Assembly (NCBI RefSeq): GCF_000519265.1
Contig: NZ_KI912608.1
Coordinates: forward strand, 3,071,313 to 3,135,312
From: Desulfonatronum lacustre DSM 10312
GTDB lineage: Bacteria; Desulfobacterota; Desulfovibrionia; Desulfovibrionales; Desulfonatronaceae
Direction of reading: 5' to 3'
DNA: 64,000 bases
Part shown: piece after piece, positions 1 to 7,830 of the stretch
Layout of the letters: every line of letters begins with the position of its first letter
Position numbering within the stretch: position 1 is the first letter of the stretch
Position numbers and translations under genes: made by a program
Notes under the pieces: model-generated
What the model saw: the letters and a program-made list of their open reading frames with translations, nothing else
Told to the model about the DNA's origin: nothing
The model's database searches: none

Positions 1-117
1 CTGTTGCTTCCGGGAACACTGTATGAGCCGGGGTTGAACCATTTCCGGGTCGGATACGGTCGACGCAACCTGCCTCAGGCCTTGAACCAACTGGCTTCCT
101 ATCTGGCGACATCCTGA
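1..117 (+). CDS. PLP-dependent aminotransferase, class I/II (3' end only)
   Basis: The window opens inside an open frame of 38 codons that ends with TGA at 115-117. The visible C-terminus contains FRVGYGRRNLPQAL followed by a short helix, which is the pattern at the end of class I/II (fold type I) aminotransferases, where the arginine of the FRxGYGR segment binds the substrate carboxylate. The catalytic lysine and the rest of the protein lie upstream of the window, so the substrate cannot be assigned. It converges on the BCCT transporter gene on the other strand. Confidence 0.72.
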   Translation: MLLPGTLYEPGLNHFRVGYGRRNLPQALNQLASYLATS

Positions 118-165
118 AGCCGGGCTGAAACCGCGCTGGCCGGGCCTTTTTGGTACAGCGACATT

Positions 166-1677
166 TCACGTTGACGTCTCGACGTATTGCCGCAATCGGC
201 TCTCCCGTGCTTCGGAGGCCAGGGCCTTCCAGATGTTGTAGCACATGAACAGCAGGACGAAGTTGAACGGCAGGGCTGCGGTGATGGCCATGCGTTGCAG
301 GGCGGTCAGGCCTCCGGAAACGAGCAGGATGGCGGCAACGGAGGATTGGGTGATTCCCCAGGTGATTTTCTTGGCCAGGGAGGGGTTGGGCGATCCTTTG
401 CTGGTCATGATGCCCAGGACAAAGGTGGCCGAGTCCGCCGACGTCACGAAAAAGACGATCAACAGTACCAGGGCGGCGTTGGACAGGATCAGCGCGCCGG
501 GAAAATGGTCGAAGACCAGAAACAGGCCCGTGGACACGTCGTTTTGGACCGCCATGCCGATGTTCGTCCCTTGTTCCAGCTCCAGGAACAACGAGGCCCC
601 TCCGAACACGCTGAACCAGACAAAGGTCAGCAAGGTCGGCACCAGCAGGGCTCCGCTGACAAACTCCCGGATGGTCCGGCCACGGGAAATCCTGGCCACG
701 AAGATGCCCACGAAGGGCGACCAGGCGATCCACCAGGCCCAGTAGAACAGGGTCCAGTTCTTGTACCATTCCTGTCCCAGGAACGGATTCACCGCCAGGC
801 TCATTTCCAGCACGTTGCCCACGTATCCGCCGATGGTGTCGGTAAACACATTGAGAATGTACGAGGTCGGTCCGGCGATCAGCATGAACAGAAGCAGGAC
901 AAAGGCCAGGAGGATATTGGTCTTGCTCAGGGTCTGAATGCCCTTGTCCAGGCCCACCGCGGCGGAAACCATGAATAGAAGCGTCGTAACCAGGATGATC
1001 AGCAGCGTGTAGCCGGTGGAGGAAGGCAGGCCGTAGAGGTGTTCCAGGCCGCTGTTGATCTGGATCGCGCCAAGCCCCAGGGAGGTGGCGATTCCGAAGA
1101 TGGTGGCGAAAACGGCCATGATGTCGATGAAGTGGCCGATGGGACCGTAAATACGGTCGCCGAGCATGGGATAGAAGCAGGAACTGATCAGGGGCGGCAT
1201 GCCGCGACGGAAGGAAAAATAGGCGATGCCCAGGCTCATCACGATATAGATCGCCCAGGGATGCAGGCCCCAGTGAAAGAAACTGTAGCGCATGGCGAAC
1301 GTCGCCGCCTGTCCGGTTTCCGGCTGGATGAATTCCGGCGGGTCCATGTAGTGACTCAGGGGTTCGGCCACGCCCCAGAAAATCAGGCCGATGCCCATTC
1401 CAGCGGCGAACAACATGCTGAACCAGCCGAAGTAGGTGTACTCGGGCTTTTCATGATCCCGCCCCAATTTGATCTCGCCGTATCTGCTCAAAGCCAGGAC
1501 CAGGCAGAACACCAGGAAGAAAAAGCCGGAGAGCATGTACGCCCAGCCGAAATGGGCGATGATCGCCCCGTGGAGGGCGGCGGAAGTACGGTCCAGAAAT
1601 GCCGGATCAATCACCCCGGCAAGAACGAACACGACGACAATGACCAACGAGGTCAGAAAGACCTTGTCTTGGAACAT
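166..1677 (-). CDS. BCCT-family betaine/carnitine/choline-type transporter
   Basis: A 503-residue multi-spanning inner-membrane protein. Residues 93-98 (GMGIGL) are the glycine-rich substrate/sodium segment of TM3 and residues 308-324 carry the tryptophan-rich box (WTLFYWAWWIAWSPFVG) diagnostic of the BCCT family, which imports quaternary ammonium compounds such as glycine betaine by sodium or proton coupling. I chose the ATG at 1677 because GGGAG stands six bases before it; an in-frame TTG 14 codons earlier lacks this. It lies 47 bp downstream of a universal stress protein gene on the same strand, suggesting a shared osmostress transcript. The precise substrate is not readable from sequence. 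C-terminal tail is short, so no long osmosensor domain as in BetP. Confidence 0.93.
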   Translation of the reverse strand: MFQDKVFLTSLVIVVVFVLAGVIDPAFLDRTSAALHGAIIAHFGWAYMLSGFFFLVFCLVLALSRYGEIKLGRDHEKPEYTYFGWFSMLFAAGMGIGLIFWGVAEPLSHYMDPPEFIQPETGQAATFAMRYSFFHWGLHPWAIYIVMSLGIAYFSFRRGMPPLISSCFYPMLGDRIYGPIGHFIDIMAVFATIFGIATSLGLGAIQINSGLEHLYGLPSSTGYTLLIILVTTLLFMVSAAVGLDKGIQTLSKTNILLAFVLLLFMLIAGPTSYILNVFTDTIGGYVGNVLEMSLAVNPFLGQEWYKNWTLFYWAWWIAWSPFVGIFVARISRGRTIREFVSGALLVPTLLTFVWFSVFGGASLFLELEQGTNIGMAVQNDVSTGLFLVFDHFPGALILSNAALVLLIVFFVTSADSATFVLGIMTSKGSPNPSLAKKITWGITQSSVAAILLVSGGLTALQRMAITAALPFNFVLLFMCYNIWKALASEARESRLRQYVETST

Positions 1678-1724
1678 ACGAGACTCCCATCTGTTGGGAT
1701 GGTTGGCGGGCTTTGTCAATACAG

Positions 1725-2522
1725 TCAGGGAATCAGCAAAACGGAACTGGACACCCCGGATGTGACCCGAGAGCAGGTGGAACCGAGCAGTTTGGAAGGG
1801 AACGGTTCATTGAGTCGCCCCAGGACGACCAGATCGGCCTGGATCTGCTCGACGACATCAATGATGTGTTTGGCCGGTGAGCCGATCCGGGAGATCAGGG
1901 CGACTTCCTGGAAGTCGTCCGTGAATTTTGCGCGCAGCTCATTGAGCAACATTTCGACGTTTTCCCTGCGCAGCTGCTCCGTGTCCGGGTCAGAGGCCCG
2001 TTCGCCCACATGGAGGATGGTCAGCTTGGAAACGAAACGGCCCAGCATGCGCACATACAGCCAGACCCGGCTCGCCGCTTTGCGAAAGTCCGTGGCAAAG
2101 ACAATATTGTGAACCTTCTCTGTCCGGACCAGCACCGGGCGCTGTTTGTGAATGAAGACCGGAATATCGGAAAGGCGGATGACGTCTTCGGTCGTGCTCC
2201 CTAATAATGACGAAACCAGGACGTTCTTTCGACTGGCGGGCAGGTAGATCACGTCCGCGGCCAACTCCATGGCGGTCCGGGTGATCTCCGAGGCCACATG
2301 ACCTTGCGTGACCACGGACTTGGCCTGGATGCCCACCTGGTTCAGCTCGTCGGCAAGGTGCGCCAATCGCGACTGGACCATGTCCTTGTCGCCGAGCCCG
2401 GGGTTCATCACATGGACCAGAACAATCTCCCGGCCGCCGAATCGTTCGATGAATGATGAGCGGATCTTTACATCAGTGAGGGATTCGCTCAGGTCCACCG
2501 GCTGCACAATTATTTTCAGCAT
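1725..2522 (-). CDS. Universal stress protein, tandem UspA domains
   Basis: 265 residues made of two UspA folds (about 1-125 and 137-265). Each half begins with a beta strand ending in PVD or ATDF and the second ends with the usual VLLIP strand. The ATP-loop of the second domain (GRLNEPFPSKLLGST) departs from the canonical GxxGx9GS pattern, so nucleotide binding is uncertain. Start chosen at 2522 because AGGAG precedes it; an upstream in-frame ATG at 2570 has no such signal. Probably cotranscribed with the downstream BCCT transporter; USP-transporter pairs are common in bacteria and the USP often modulates the transporter, but that role here is inference. Confidence 0.88.
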   Translation of the reverse strand: MLKIIVQPVDLSESLTDVKIRSSFIERFGGREIVLVHVMNPGLGDKDMVQSRLAHLADELNQVGIQAKSVVTQGHVASEITRTAMELAADVIYLPASRKNVLVSSLLGSTTEDVIRLSDIPVFIHKQRPVLVRTEKVHNIVFATDFRKAASRVWLYVRMLGRFVSKLTILHVGERASDPDTEQLRRENVEMLLNELRAKFTDDFQEVALISRIGSPAKHIIDVVEQIQADLVVLGRLNEPFPSKLLGSTCSRVTSGVSSSVLLIP

Positions 2523-2616
2523 CGCACTCCTCTGGCGGATCGGATCACGTTTCTGGAAACGGGTATCCAAAGTCAGCCGACCGCCCTCCGGATCAAAGGA
2601 AATATCAAGGCGTGTG

Positions 2617-2797
2617 GTACCTACTCAGCTCATTTTGTATCCGCCCTTGCTCCGGCAATCGGAGTCGGGGTCGCTATCGGAATCGGAATCGGAACAGCAA
2701 AAATTTTGAACGCTTCCCAGCGTTTTCGATCCCGATAGCGAAGCGCCGATCCCGACTCCGACCCCGACAACGGCGTTACTCTATGCTGAATAGTTAC
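2617..2797. mobile_element. MITE copy 1 (IS66-like ends), 181 bp
   Basis: Begins GTACCTACTCAG and ends CTGAATAGTTAC, a 12-bp terminal inverted repeat with two mismatches to the other copies. It is flanked on both sides by GGCGTGTG (2609-2616 and 2798-2805), a perfect 8-bp target duplication. The interior is two long imperfect inverted arms of GATTCCG/GATCCCG units around a small central hairpin, with no coding capacity. GTAA termini plus 8-bp duplications are features of the IS66 family; a trans-acting transposase is inferred, none is in this window. Confidence 0.88.
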
Positions 2798-3738
2798 GGC
2801 GTGTGGAGCAACTGTTCGGCCAGTTCCAGGGCATCCACGGGCCAGTAGATTTCCGGACGGGGACGGCGCACTCCGGGTAGGCCCTCCTGGGGGCGGCAGG
2901 CGAGGACGGTTTTGGTCCATCTTTCCGGCACGGCGCTCAGGCCGTGGACCGCGCCCAGCAATGCCCCGCAGATGGCGGCGTTGGTGTCCGTGTCCCCGCC
3001 GCGCATGACCGTGTCCACGATCCCGTCTTCCAGACTTGGGGCGTTGAGCAGCTGCCAGACGGCGTTGCCGAAGGCGATGAGCACCCAGCCCTGGTGATGG
3101 AGATAATCTCTTGGCGGTTCGTTGATGCAGGCTTTGATCACACGGAACAGGAGCGGGTCGGCGTCCATGTCCTGGGCCCATACGAGCATGTCGACGACAA
3201 GTTCCTTGGGATTGGCTCCGGTGGCAACGGCACGGGCAATGGCCATGGTGAAGAGGGCGTTGACCTGGAGACAAATCGGGTGGGGATGGGTCAGTTCAGC
3301 GTCTTGGACGGCCCATCGGGCCACCTGGCTCAACTCGAATCGCGAACCGAATATGCCCAGGGGGCTGATGCGCATCAGGGCCCCGTTGGCTTGGCTGTCC
3401 TGATTTGGTTCGCCGGTCAGTCCGGCGGTGATGGTCGCGCCGCGGGAGAAGGGGGCGGAGCGTAGCCAGTCGAGATAGCCCCGGTTCGCGGCCCCGGCGT
3501 CGTAGTCGCGGCGGGAAACGAGCATCCTGGCCAGGGCCAGGGCCATTTCGGAATCATCCGTGGGTTGGCCCGCGAGGGTGTCGTGCGCACCGCCGTCGGC
3601 CATGTCGCGCACCCCGTCGGGATACGCGCGCTGGATTTGCTCCGAGGACTGAAATTCCACCAGGCTTCCCAGCGCGTCGCCGGCCAGTTGCCCCAGCAGG
3701 CATCCCTGGGCTCGTTCGATGATATGTTTTGCCCGCAT
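2794..3738 (-). CDS. ADP-ribosylglycohydrolase (DraG/ARH family)
   Basis: 314 residues with the three signatures of the family: GDALG at 20-24, TDDSEM at 60-65 and GGDTDTN at 247-253, which together hold the binuclear metal site. Such enzymes remove ADP-ribose from modified arginines or other acceptors. The start lies 3 bp after the antitoxin stop, so it is translated as the third gene of the BrnT-like/RHH operon. Its last codon and stop are formed across a MITE insertion: without the element the gene would end CAC ACG CCT TGA, with it CAC ACG CCG TAA, so the protein is unchanged. All metal ligands appear intact, so activity is expected; the target is unknown. Confidence 0.88.
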   Translation of the reverse strand: MRAKHIIERAQGCLLGQLAGDALGSLVEFQSSEQIQRAYPDGVRDMADGGAHDTLAGQPTDDSEMALALARMLVSRRDYDAGAANRGYLDWLRSAPFSRGATITAGLTGEPNQDSQANGALMRISPLGIFGSRFELSQVARWAVQDAELTHPHPICLQVNALFTMAIARAVATGANPKELVVDMLVWAQDMDADPLLFRVIKACINEPPRDYLHHQGWVLIAFGNAVWQLLNAPSLEDGIVDTVMRGGDTDTNAAICGALLGAVHGLSAVPERWTKTVLACRPQEGLPGVRRPRPEIYWPVDALELAEQLLHTP

Positions 3739-3741
3739 GTT

Positions 3742-4023
3742 TTACCCTACTTCCTTCAGTCTTCCGGAAACGAGCTTGTGCAATGCCCCTGAGATGTAGG
3801 TCTGGTAGGGAATGCCTTCACGCGCGGCTCGCATCCGTAAACGTTCCAGGTCGCGAGAAGATATTCGGATATTAATCCGTTTATCTTTCTGGAGGGTTCT
3901 GCGCGCTGAGGCTTCCAGTTCCTCTTTCTCTGCTTCCAGATTGGGAATTCTCTGGAATTCTCCACGTTCAAAATCTCGAAGAATCTGTTCTTCCTCCGCA
4001 TCAAACTGCATCGTATCGGTCAT
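3742..4023 (-). CDS. Ribbon-helix-helix antitoxin (CopG/BrnA-like)
   Basis: 93 residues. The N-terminal half is acidic and helical (DAEEEQILRDFERGEF), the likely toxin-neutralising arm; residues about 47-90 form a ribbon-helix-helix DNA-binding unit (RINIRISSRDLERL then a helix with GIPYQTYI). It overlaps the toxin stop by 4 bp (ATGA), giving toxin-first order as in brnTA modules. Expected to bind its own promoter upstream of 4289. The family of this antitoxin with DUF497-type toxins is well known; the downstream ADP-ribosylglycohydrolase as a third gene is less usual. Confidence 0.82.
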   Translation of the reverse strand: MTDTMQFDAEEEQILRDFERGEFQRIPNLEAEKEELEASARRTLQKDKRINIRISSRDLERLRMRAAREGIPYQTYISGALHKLVSGRLKEVG

Positions 4024-4289
4024 GACAGATACTCCTTTGTTGCTTTGCGACTGGGGATGACGGTTTTCAGAAACCTGACGCCACTCTGTTTGATGTACGG
4101 AACCAGCCAGACATAACCGTCCATGTTCAAAATGATGATGTTCTGGCGAGGATAGCGATCCCGGTTAGGATGCCGGATGACGTCCAGTACCTGACCGTTC
4201 TCAATGCTGACCACGACATCCTCGAAGCTTATGCCTCGTGTTTGTTCGAGAAACACGTTTTTTTCCTCGCTCCAGTCAAATCTGCTCAT
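4020..4289 (-). CDS. BrnT-like (DUF497) toxin
   Basis: 89 residues. The N-terminal FDWSEEKN, the central GISFEDVV and the C-terminal FLKTVIPSRKATKEYL match the layout of DUF497/BrnT ribonuclease-like toxins, which fold like RelE and cut RNA. The strand near IIILNMDGYVWLVPYI corresponds to the core beta sheet. It is followed by an overlapping RHH antitoxin. The ATG at 4289 has only a weak ribosome site (CTCGATCC). Alternative: a degenerate non-toxic relative, since catalytic residues of this subgroup are poorly defined. Confidence 0.78.
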   Translation of the reverse strand: MSRFDWSEEKNVFLEQTRGISFEDVVVSIENGQVLDVIRHPNRDRYPRQNIIILNMDGYVWLVPYIKQSGVRFLKTVIPSRKATKEYLS

Positions 4290-4381
4290 GGATCGAGATT
4301 AAACCATGTGTGCCGTATGTCAACGGAATGCGTTTGAATTCAGCTCGGCCTTTGACGGTGAAAGGCAGGGGGCAGAGCGTC

Positions 4382-5701
4382 TTACCGCCTTCCCCCGCCA
4401 TACTGCTTGCGCCATTCGTCCAGAAACAGCAGGGCGGTTTCCAGTTCGCTGAGGGTACCTTGGCGTTGACGGATGGTCCAGATCAGGTCTTCGAAGCGGA
4501 CGGTGGGGCGCAGGTCCAGGTCCTGGAGCAGGGCGTCCACCTGGGCGCGCAGATCCGGGGAGAGGGCGGCCAGGGGGGAGGCGTCGGGGGTTGGTTCGGG
4601 AGCGCCGGAGTCTGTTTTGGTCCGTGCCGCGCCCAGGCCGAGGCGGTCCTGGAGGAATGCCAGCAGGGTCGCCATGCGGTGCTGGTAGGTGTGCTCGCGC
4701 AGCACCCGTTCCCGGGCCAGGCGGCTCATGGCCAGGCGCTCTTCGGGGTGGGCCAGGTAGTGGTGGATGGCGTCGCGCAGATCGTCCATGTTCTCGAACA
4801 CGGCCAGCTCCCGGTCCGTGAACAGTTCGGCCAGCAGGCCGCGGCGGTCCACCAGTTGGAACGCTTGGCAGGAGGCCAGTTCGAAGGTCCGGGGGTTGAC
4901 GAAGTCGCCGCCGGGAACCAGGGGATCGGCCTTGACGCTGGAGTGCAGGTTCAGGTTGATCTTGGCGGCGTTGAAGATCTTGACCGCCTCCTCCGGGGTG
5001 ATCCGTTCCCCGGGGCGTTGCAGCAGCGGAGTCAGGGGGCCGTGAGTGGGCCAGTCGTTGCCCCAGATCTTGAAGTCCAGGGACAGGAATTGGCGGAAGG
5101 CGACCAGGCGGTTGGGATATCCCGCTCCAAGGAAGGAGAGGTCCGATCCGTAGCGGCGCTGGTCCACGGCGGACAGCTCCCGGGTGATCTCCAGGGGGCG
5201 GTGAAAGTCCGGGTCCGCGGCCAGGGGCAGGTAGAGGGCGTTGCGCTGGTCCAGCTCTTCCAGCAGGCCGAAAAACGGCTCCTTCTGGATCACCGCGAAG
5301 GCGTCGTAGAGCCGGGCGAAGGCTTTCCAGTAGGGAAAGACCTGATAATCCTCCACGAACCACATGGCCGTGGGCACCTTGTCCCGGCGCAGGCGTTGCA
5401 GGGCCTGGCGGCTTAACGGAGCCTGGGCCAGGGCCAGGACCAGGTCCGGCTCGAAATGTTCCACCTTGGCCAGGACGGTCTGGGCCACGAGTTGGAGGAA
5501 GCCGTTTTCCAGGGCCACCAGCCGATCCGCGGCAATGCGCTGTTCCTTGAGGGCCCGGAATGCGCCGTGAAATTCCGGAGCCTCGAAGCACTCCACCGTA
5601 TGGCCCAGGGCGCGCAGGGCCCGGACGCAGTAGCGGCCGATGGGCAGGGACCCGCCGTACATGGGCAGGACCGTGAGAATTCGCAGGGGCGTGGAGGTCA
5701 T
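4382..5701 (-). CDS. CgeB-like glycosyltransferase
   Basis: 439 residues. The N-terminal Rossmann half starts with a strand (RILTVLPMYGGSLPIGRY) and the middle contains DLSFLGAGYPNR; the C-terminal part (about 255-345) has the GT-B donor-site pattern (NPRTFELASCQAFQLVD, then ELAVFENMDDL and a helix of the Glyco_trans_1_2 type). This is the layout of CgeB/DUF3880 proteins, which are predicted sugar transferases acting on surface or flagellar glycans. Its start overlaps the stop of the upstream GT9 gene by 4 bp, so the two are translationally coupled and probably act on the same glycan. The region after 360 is proline/alanine rich with a helical tail, not recognised. Confidence 0.8.
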   Translation of the reverse strand: MTSTPLRILTVLPMYGGSLPIGRYCVRALRALGHTVECFEAPEFHGAFRALKEQRIAADRLVALENGFLQLVAQTVLAKVEHFEPDLVLALAQAPLSRQALQRLRRDKVPTAMWFVEDYQVFPYWKAFARLYDAFAVIQKEPFFGLLEELDQRNALYLPLAADPDFHRPLEITRELSAVDQRRYGSDLSFLGAGYPNRLVAFRQFLSLDFKIWGNDWPTHGPLTPLLQRPGERITPEEAVKIFNAAKINLNLHSSVKADPLVPGGDFVNPRTFELASCQAFQLVDRRGLLAELFTDRELAVFENMDDLRDAIHHYLAHPEERLAMSRLARERVLREHTYQHRMATLLAFLQDRLGLGAARTKTDSGAPEPTPDASPLAALSPDLRAQVDALLQDLDLRPTVRFEDLIWTIRQRQGTLSELETALLFLDEWRKQYGGGRR

Positions 5702-6945
5702 GGCGTGTCGATCATCCAGTCAGGTTCATGGTACAGGGCTTCAGCCGCGGTCTGCTCCAGAAGGACCCGACGCGGGACGATCCGCAGCCGGTGGGAGCGC
5801 AGCAGCTCGCGGCGGGCCGTTCGGGCTTCCTGGTCCGGCAGTTCTCCGGCCAAGGGGTGGAACTCCAGGCCGAAGTCGTCCAGTCCGGTGCGCAGCAGGC
5901 AGAGGGATTCCGGCGGAGCGGGATGGTTGGTCCGCTCCGGTCCAGCGGACGGGGCCGATCGGGCCAATCGGGCCAGGACGGCCTTGTCCGCGAAGGCCTG
6001 GGCGCAGGCCGCGGACCGGGGGCAAGGCGCGGCTTCCAGGCAGGGAGCGCAGGGTTCCACGGATTGCCAAACCTGATGGCCTTCGCCATAGGGTCCGGTC
6101 TCGAAGGCCCAGGCCGAGGAAAGGAAAAAGGCCGTGACCGGGGTGCCCAGGTGCGCGGCCAGGTGCATGGTCCCGGTGTCCGGGGTGAGCAGCAGGTCCA
6201 GCCCTTGGACCACGTCGCGCAGACCGGTCCAGCCGGTGCGCCCGGTGAGGTCGTTCAACCTGGCCTGGATCGTGGCCGGGAGCAGGGGCCGCAACGCTCT
6301 GGCCGGTTCGCGCTCCGCAGTCGTTCCCAGCAGATGAATCCAGCCGTCGATCCGGGCCGCCGCGGCCTGGATTACCCTGGCCAGGATGGGAACCGGCAGG
6401 GTCCGCCGGGCATGGCGTCCGGCCAGGACCACGCCCAGCCCTCCGCCCTTGGGCGTTGCCGGAGGGTTGACCAGGGCCGGGGATTGGGAAGGGTCAAGAA
6501 AAAAACCCCAATAGTCCATCAGATTCAGGGGATTGGCCGTTCGGTGCGCACTGAGCCGGAAGACCGTTTCCGGCCACGCACCTCGCAGCGCCTGGCCCTG
6601 ATGCCACCGATAGCCCACGACCTGCTCCGGCGCGAACAATCCGGCCAGGACATGGTTGAAGCCTGAATGGTTCAGGTTGTAGACCCGGACCACGTCCGCG
6701 GCCTTCCAGGCGGAGAAGATATCGGCGCAGGAGCGGATCAGGGTCGCGGGTTCCGAATGCGGGTCATGGACCGGCAGGCCGTGGACCATCACGTCCGGAT
6801 AGATCATCTCGGCCAGTTCAACCAGCCCGGCGTCCACGGCCAAATGGACCTGGTTGCCGGGGTCGGCCAGCAGGCCGCGAATCAGCCGTTTGGTCTGGAT
6901 GATATCCCCGAAGCGGGCCAATTGGATGATAAGATGCACGTTCAT
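5698..6945 (-). CDS. Glycosyltransferase family 9 (heptosyltransferase-like)
   Basis: About 415 residues from the ATG at 6945; an in-frame ATG at 6969 is possible and neither has a clear ribosome site. The N-terminus (LIIQLARFGDIIQTKRLI) is the acceptor-domain start of ADP-heptose:LPS heptosyltransferases, and LLTPDTGTMHLAAHLGTPVTAFF carries the conserved donor-site DTGxxHxA motif. A cysteine cluster (CAPCLEAAPCP) follows at the place where GT9 proteins of this type often have CxxC. It is cotranscribed with the CgeB-like gene. The window also contains hldD, which makes ADP-heptose, supporting an LPS-core or flagellin glycan role, though the acceptor is unknown. Confidence 0.85.
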   Translation of the reverse strand: MNVHLIIQLARFGDIIQTKRLIRGLLADPGNQVHLAVDAGLVELAEMIYPDVMVHGLPVHDPHSEPATLIRSCADIFSAWKAADVVRVYNLNHSGFNHVLAGLFAPEQVVGYRWHQGQALRGAWPETVFRLSAHRTANPLNLMDYWGFFLDPSQSPALVNPPATPKGGGLGVVLAGRHARRTLPVPILARVIQAAAARIDGWIHLLGTTAEREPARALRPLLPATIQARLNDLTGRTGWTGLRDVVQGLDLLLTPDTGTMHLAAHLGTPVTAFFLSSAWAFETGPYGEGHQVWQSVEPCAPCLEAAPCPRSAACAQAFADKAVLARLARSAPSAGPERTNHPAPPESLCLLRTGLDDFGLEFHPLAGELPDQEARTARRELLRSHRLRIVPRRVLLEQTAAEALYHEPDWMIDTP

Positions 6946-6990
6946 GGCGGTTGCCCGAATGATTCCCATTCAGCAAGGCGCAAACAGTCC

Positions 6991-7110
6991 GGGCATGCCC
7001 TGAGTCGAAATCGAGATCGAAATCGGAATCGAAATCGTTCTTTCCGCCATTCTCGCGACATACCTGTTTTTATCGATTTCGATAGCGATTTCGATTTCGA
7101 TCTTGAGCAA
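6991..7110. repeat. GAAATCG-type inverted-repeat element A
   Basis: Left arm 7002-7037 is built from ATCGAA/ATCGGA hexamers, right arm 7071-7102 from the complementary CGATTT units, with about 33 bp between, so the transcript would fold into a long imperfect hairpin. The left edge carries GGGCATGCCCTGAGTCGAAATCG, similar to the edge of elements B and D. It fills the space between rpe and the GT9 gene. Confidence 0.75.
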
Positions 7111-7145
7111 ATTTGTCGTCTTCTGTTCGTCCATTTGCAAGGTCG

Positions 7146-7820
7146 CTATTCTCTCTTCACGGCCCGCATGAAGGTTTCCAGGCGGTCTGCATAGGGCGGG
7201 AAGCCGAAAAAAGCTGAGCCGGAGACGAAGACGTTGGCGCCCAAATCGGCCAGCTCGCGGATGTTTTCCGGGCTCACGCCGCCGTCCACCTGGATGAAGG
7301 TCTCAGCCCCGGCCTCCTGGATCATGGCCCGGAGACGCTGGATTTTTTGCCTGGTGAAGGGGATGAACTTCTGGCCGCCGAAGCCGGGATTCACGGTCAT
7401 GATCAGGACCATGTCCAACTGAGGCAGCAGATATTCCACCATGTCCAGCGGGGTGTGCGGGTTCAGGGCCACTCCGGCCTTGGCGCCCAGGCGCGTGATT
7501 TCGGAAACGGTCCGCTCCAGATGCACGCAGGCTTCGGCGTGGACGCAGAGCAGGTTCGCCCCGGCGTCCACGAACTCTGCCAGGTAGCGGTCCGGCTGTT
7601 CGATCATCAGGTGGACGTCGAAGAACAGCCCGCAACTCTTGCGGCAGGCCTTGATCACCGGCGGGCCGAAGGTGATGTTGGGCACGAAGGCCCCGTCCAT
7701 GACGTCCCAGTGCACCCATTGCAGCCCGGCCTGCTCCAGGGCGGCCAGTTCCTCGCCGATGCGGCTGAAGTCCGACGAGAGCAGGGACGGGGTGAGAATG
7801 ATGGGGGGCGTGCTCGGCAT
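7146..7820 (-). CDS. rpe: Ribulose-phosphate 3-epimerase
   Basis: 224 residues, the usual length. It interconverts D-ribulose 5-phosphate and D-xylulose 5-phosphate in the pentose phosphate pathway, in the cytosol. Visible signatures: N-terminal TPSLLSSDF, HWDVMDGAFVPNITFGPPV with metal-binding His and catalytic Asp, DVHLMIEQP, VNPGFGGQKFIP and the second catalytic Asp in QVDGGVSPEN. A GGAGA ribosome site precedes the ATG. It lies 10 bp downstream of glpX on the same strand, so the two form a sugar-phosphate operon. Confidence 0.97.
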   Translation of the reverse strand: MPSTPPIILTPSLLSSDFSRIGEELAALEQAGLQWVHWDVMDGAFVPNITFGPPVIKACRKSCGLFFDVHLMIEQPDRYLAEFVDAGANLLCVHAEACVHLERTVSEITRLGAKAGVALNPHTPLDMVEYLLPQLDMVLIMTVNPGFGGQKFIPFTRQKIQRLRAMIQEAGAETFIQVDGGVSPENIRELADLGANVFVSGSAFFGFPPYADRLETFMRAVKRE

Positions 7821-7830
7821 TGGCGGTCTC

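Noticed and set aside
2617-2797. Integron attC site or ERIC-like repeat
   Set aside because: Size and folded arms are similar, but no GTTRRRY core sites exist and 8-bp target duplications show transposition.
4238-5416. Long open frame on the + strand opposite the glycosyltransferase
   Set aside because: Shadow frame caused by GC-rich third positions; repetitive Gly/Gln/Arg composition, no ribosome site, no recognisable domain. Many similar antisense frames occur across the window.
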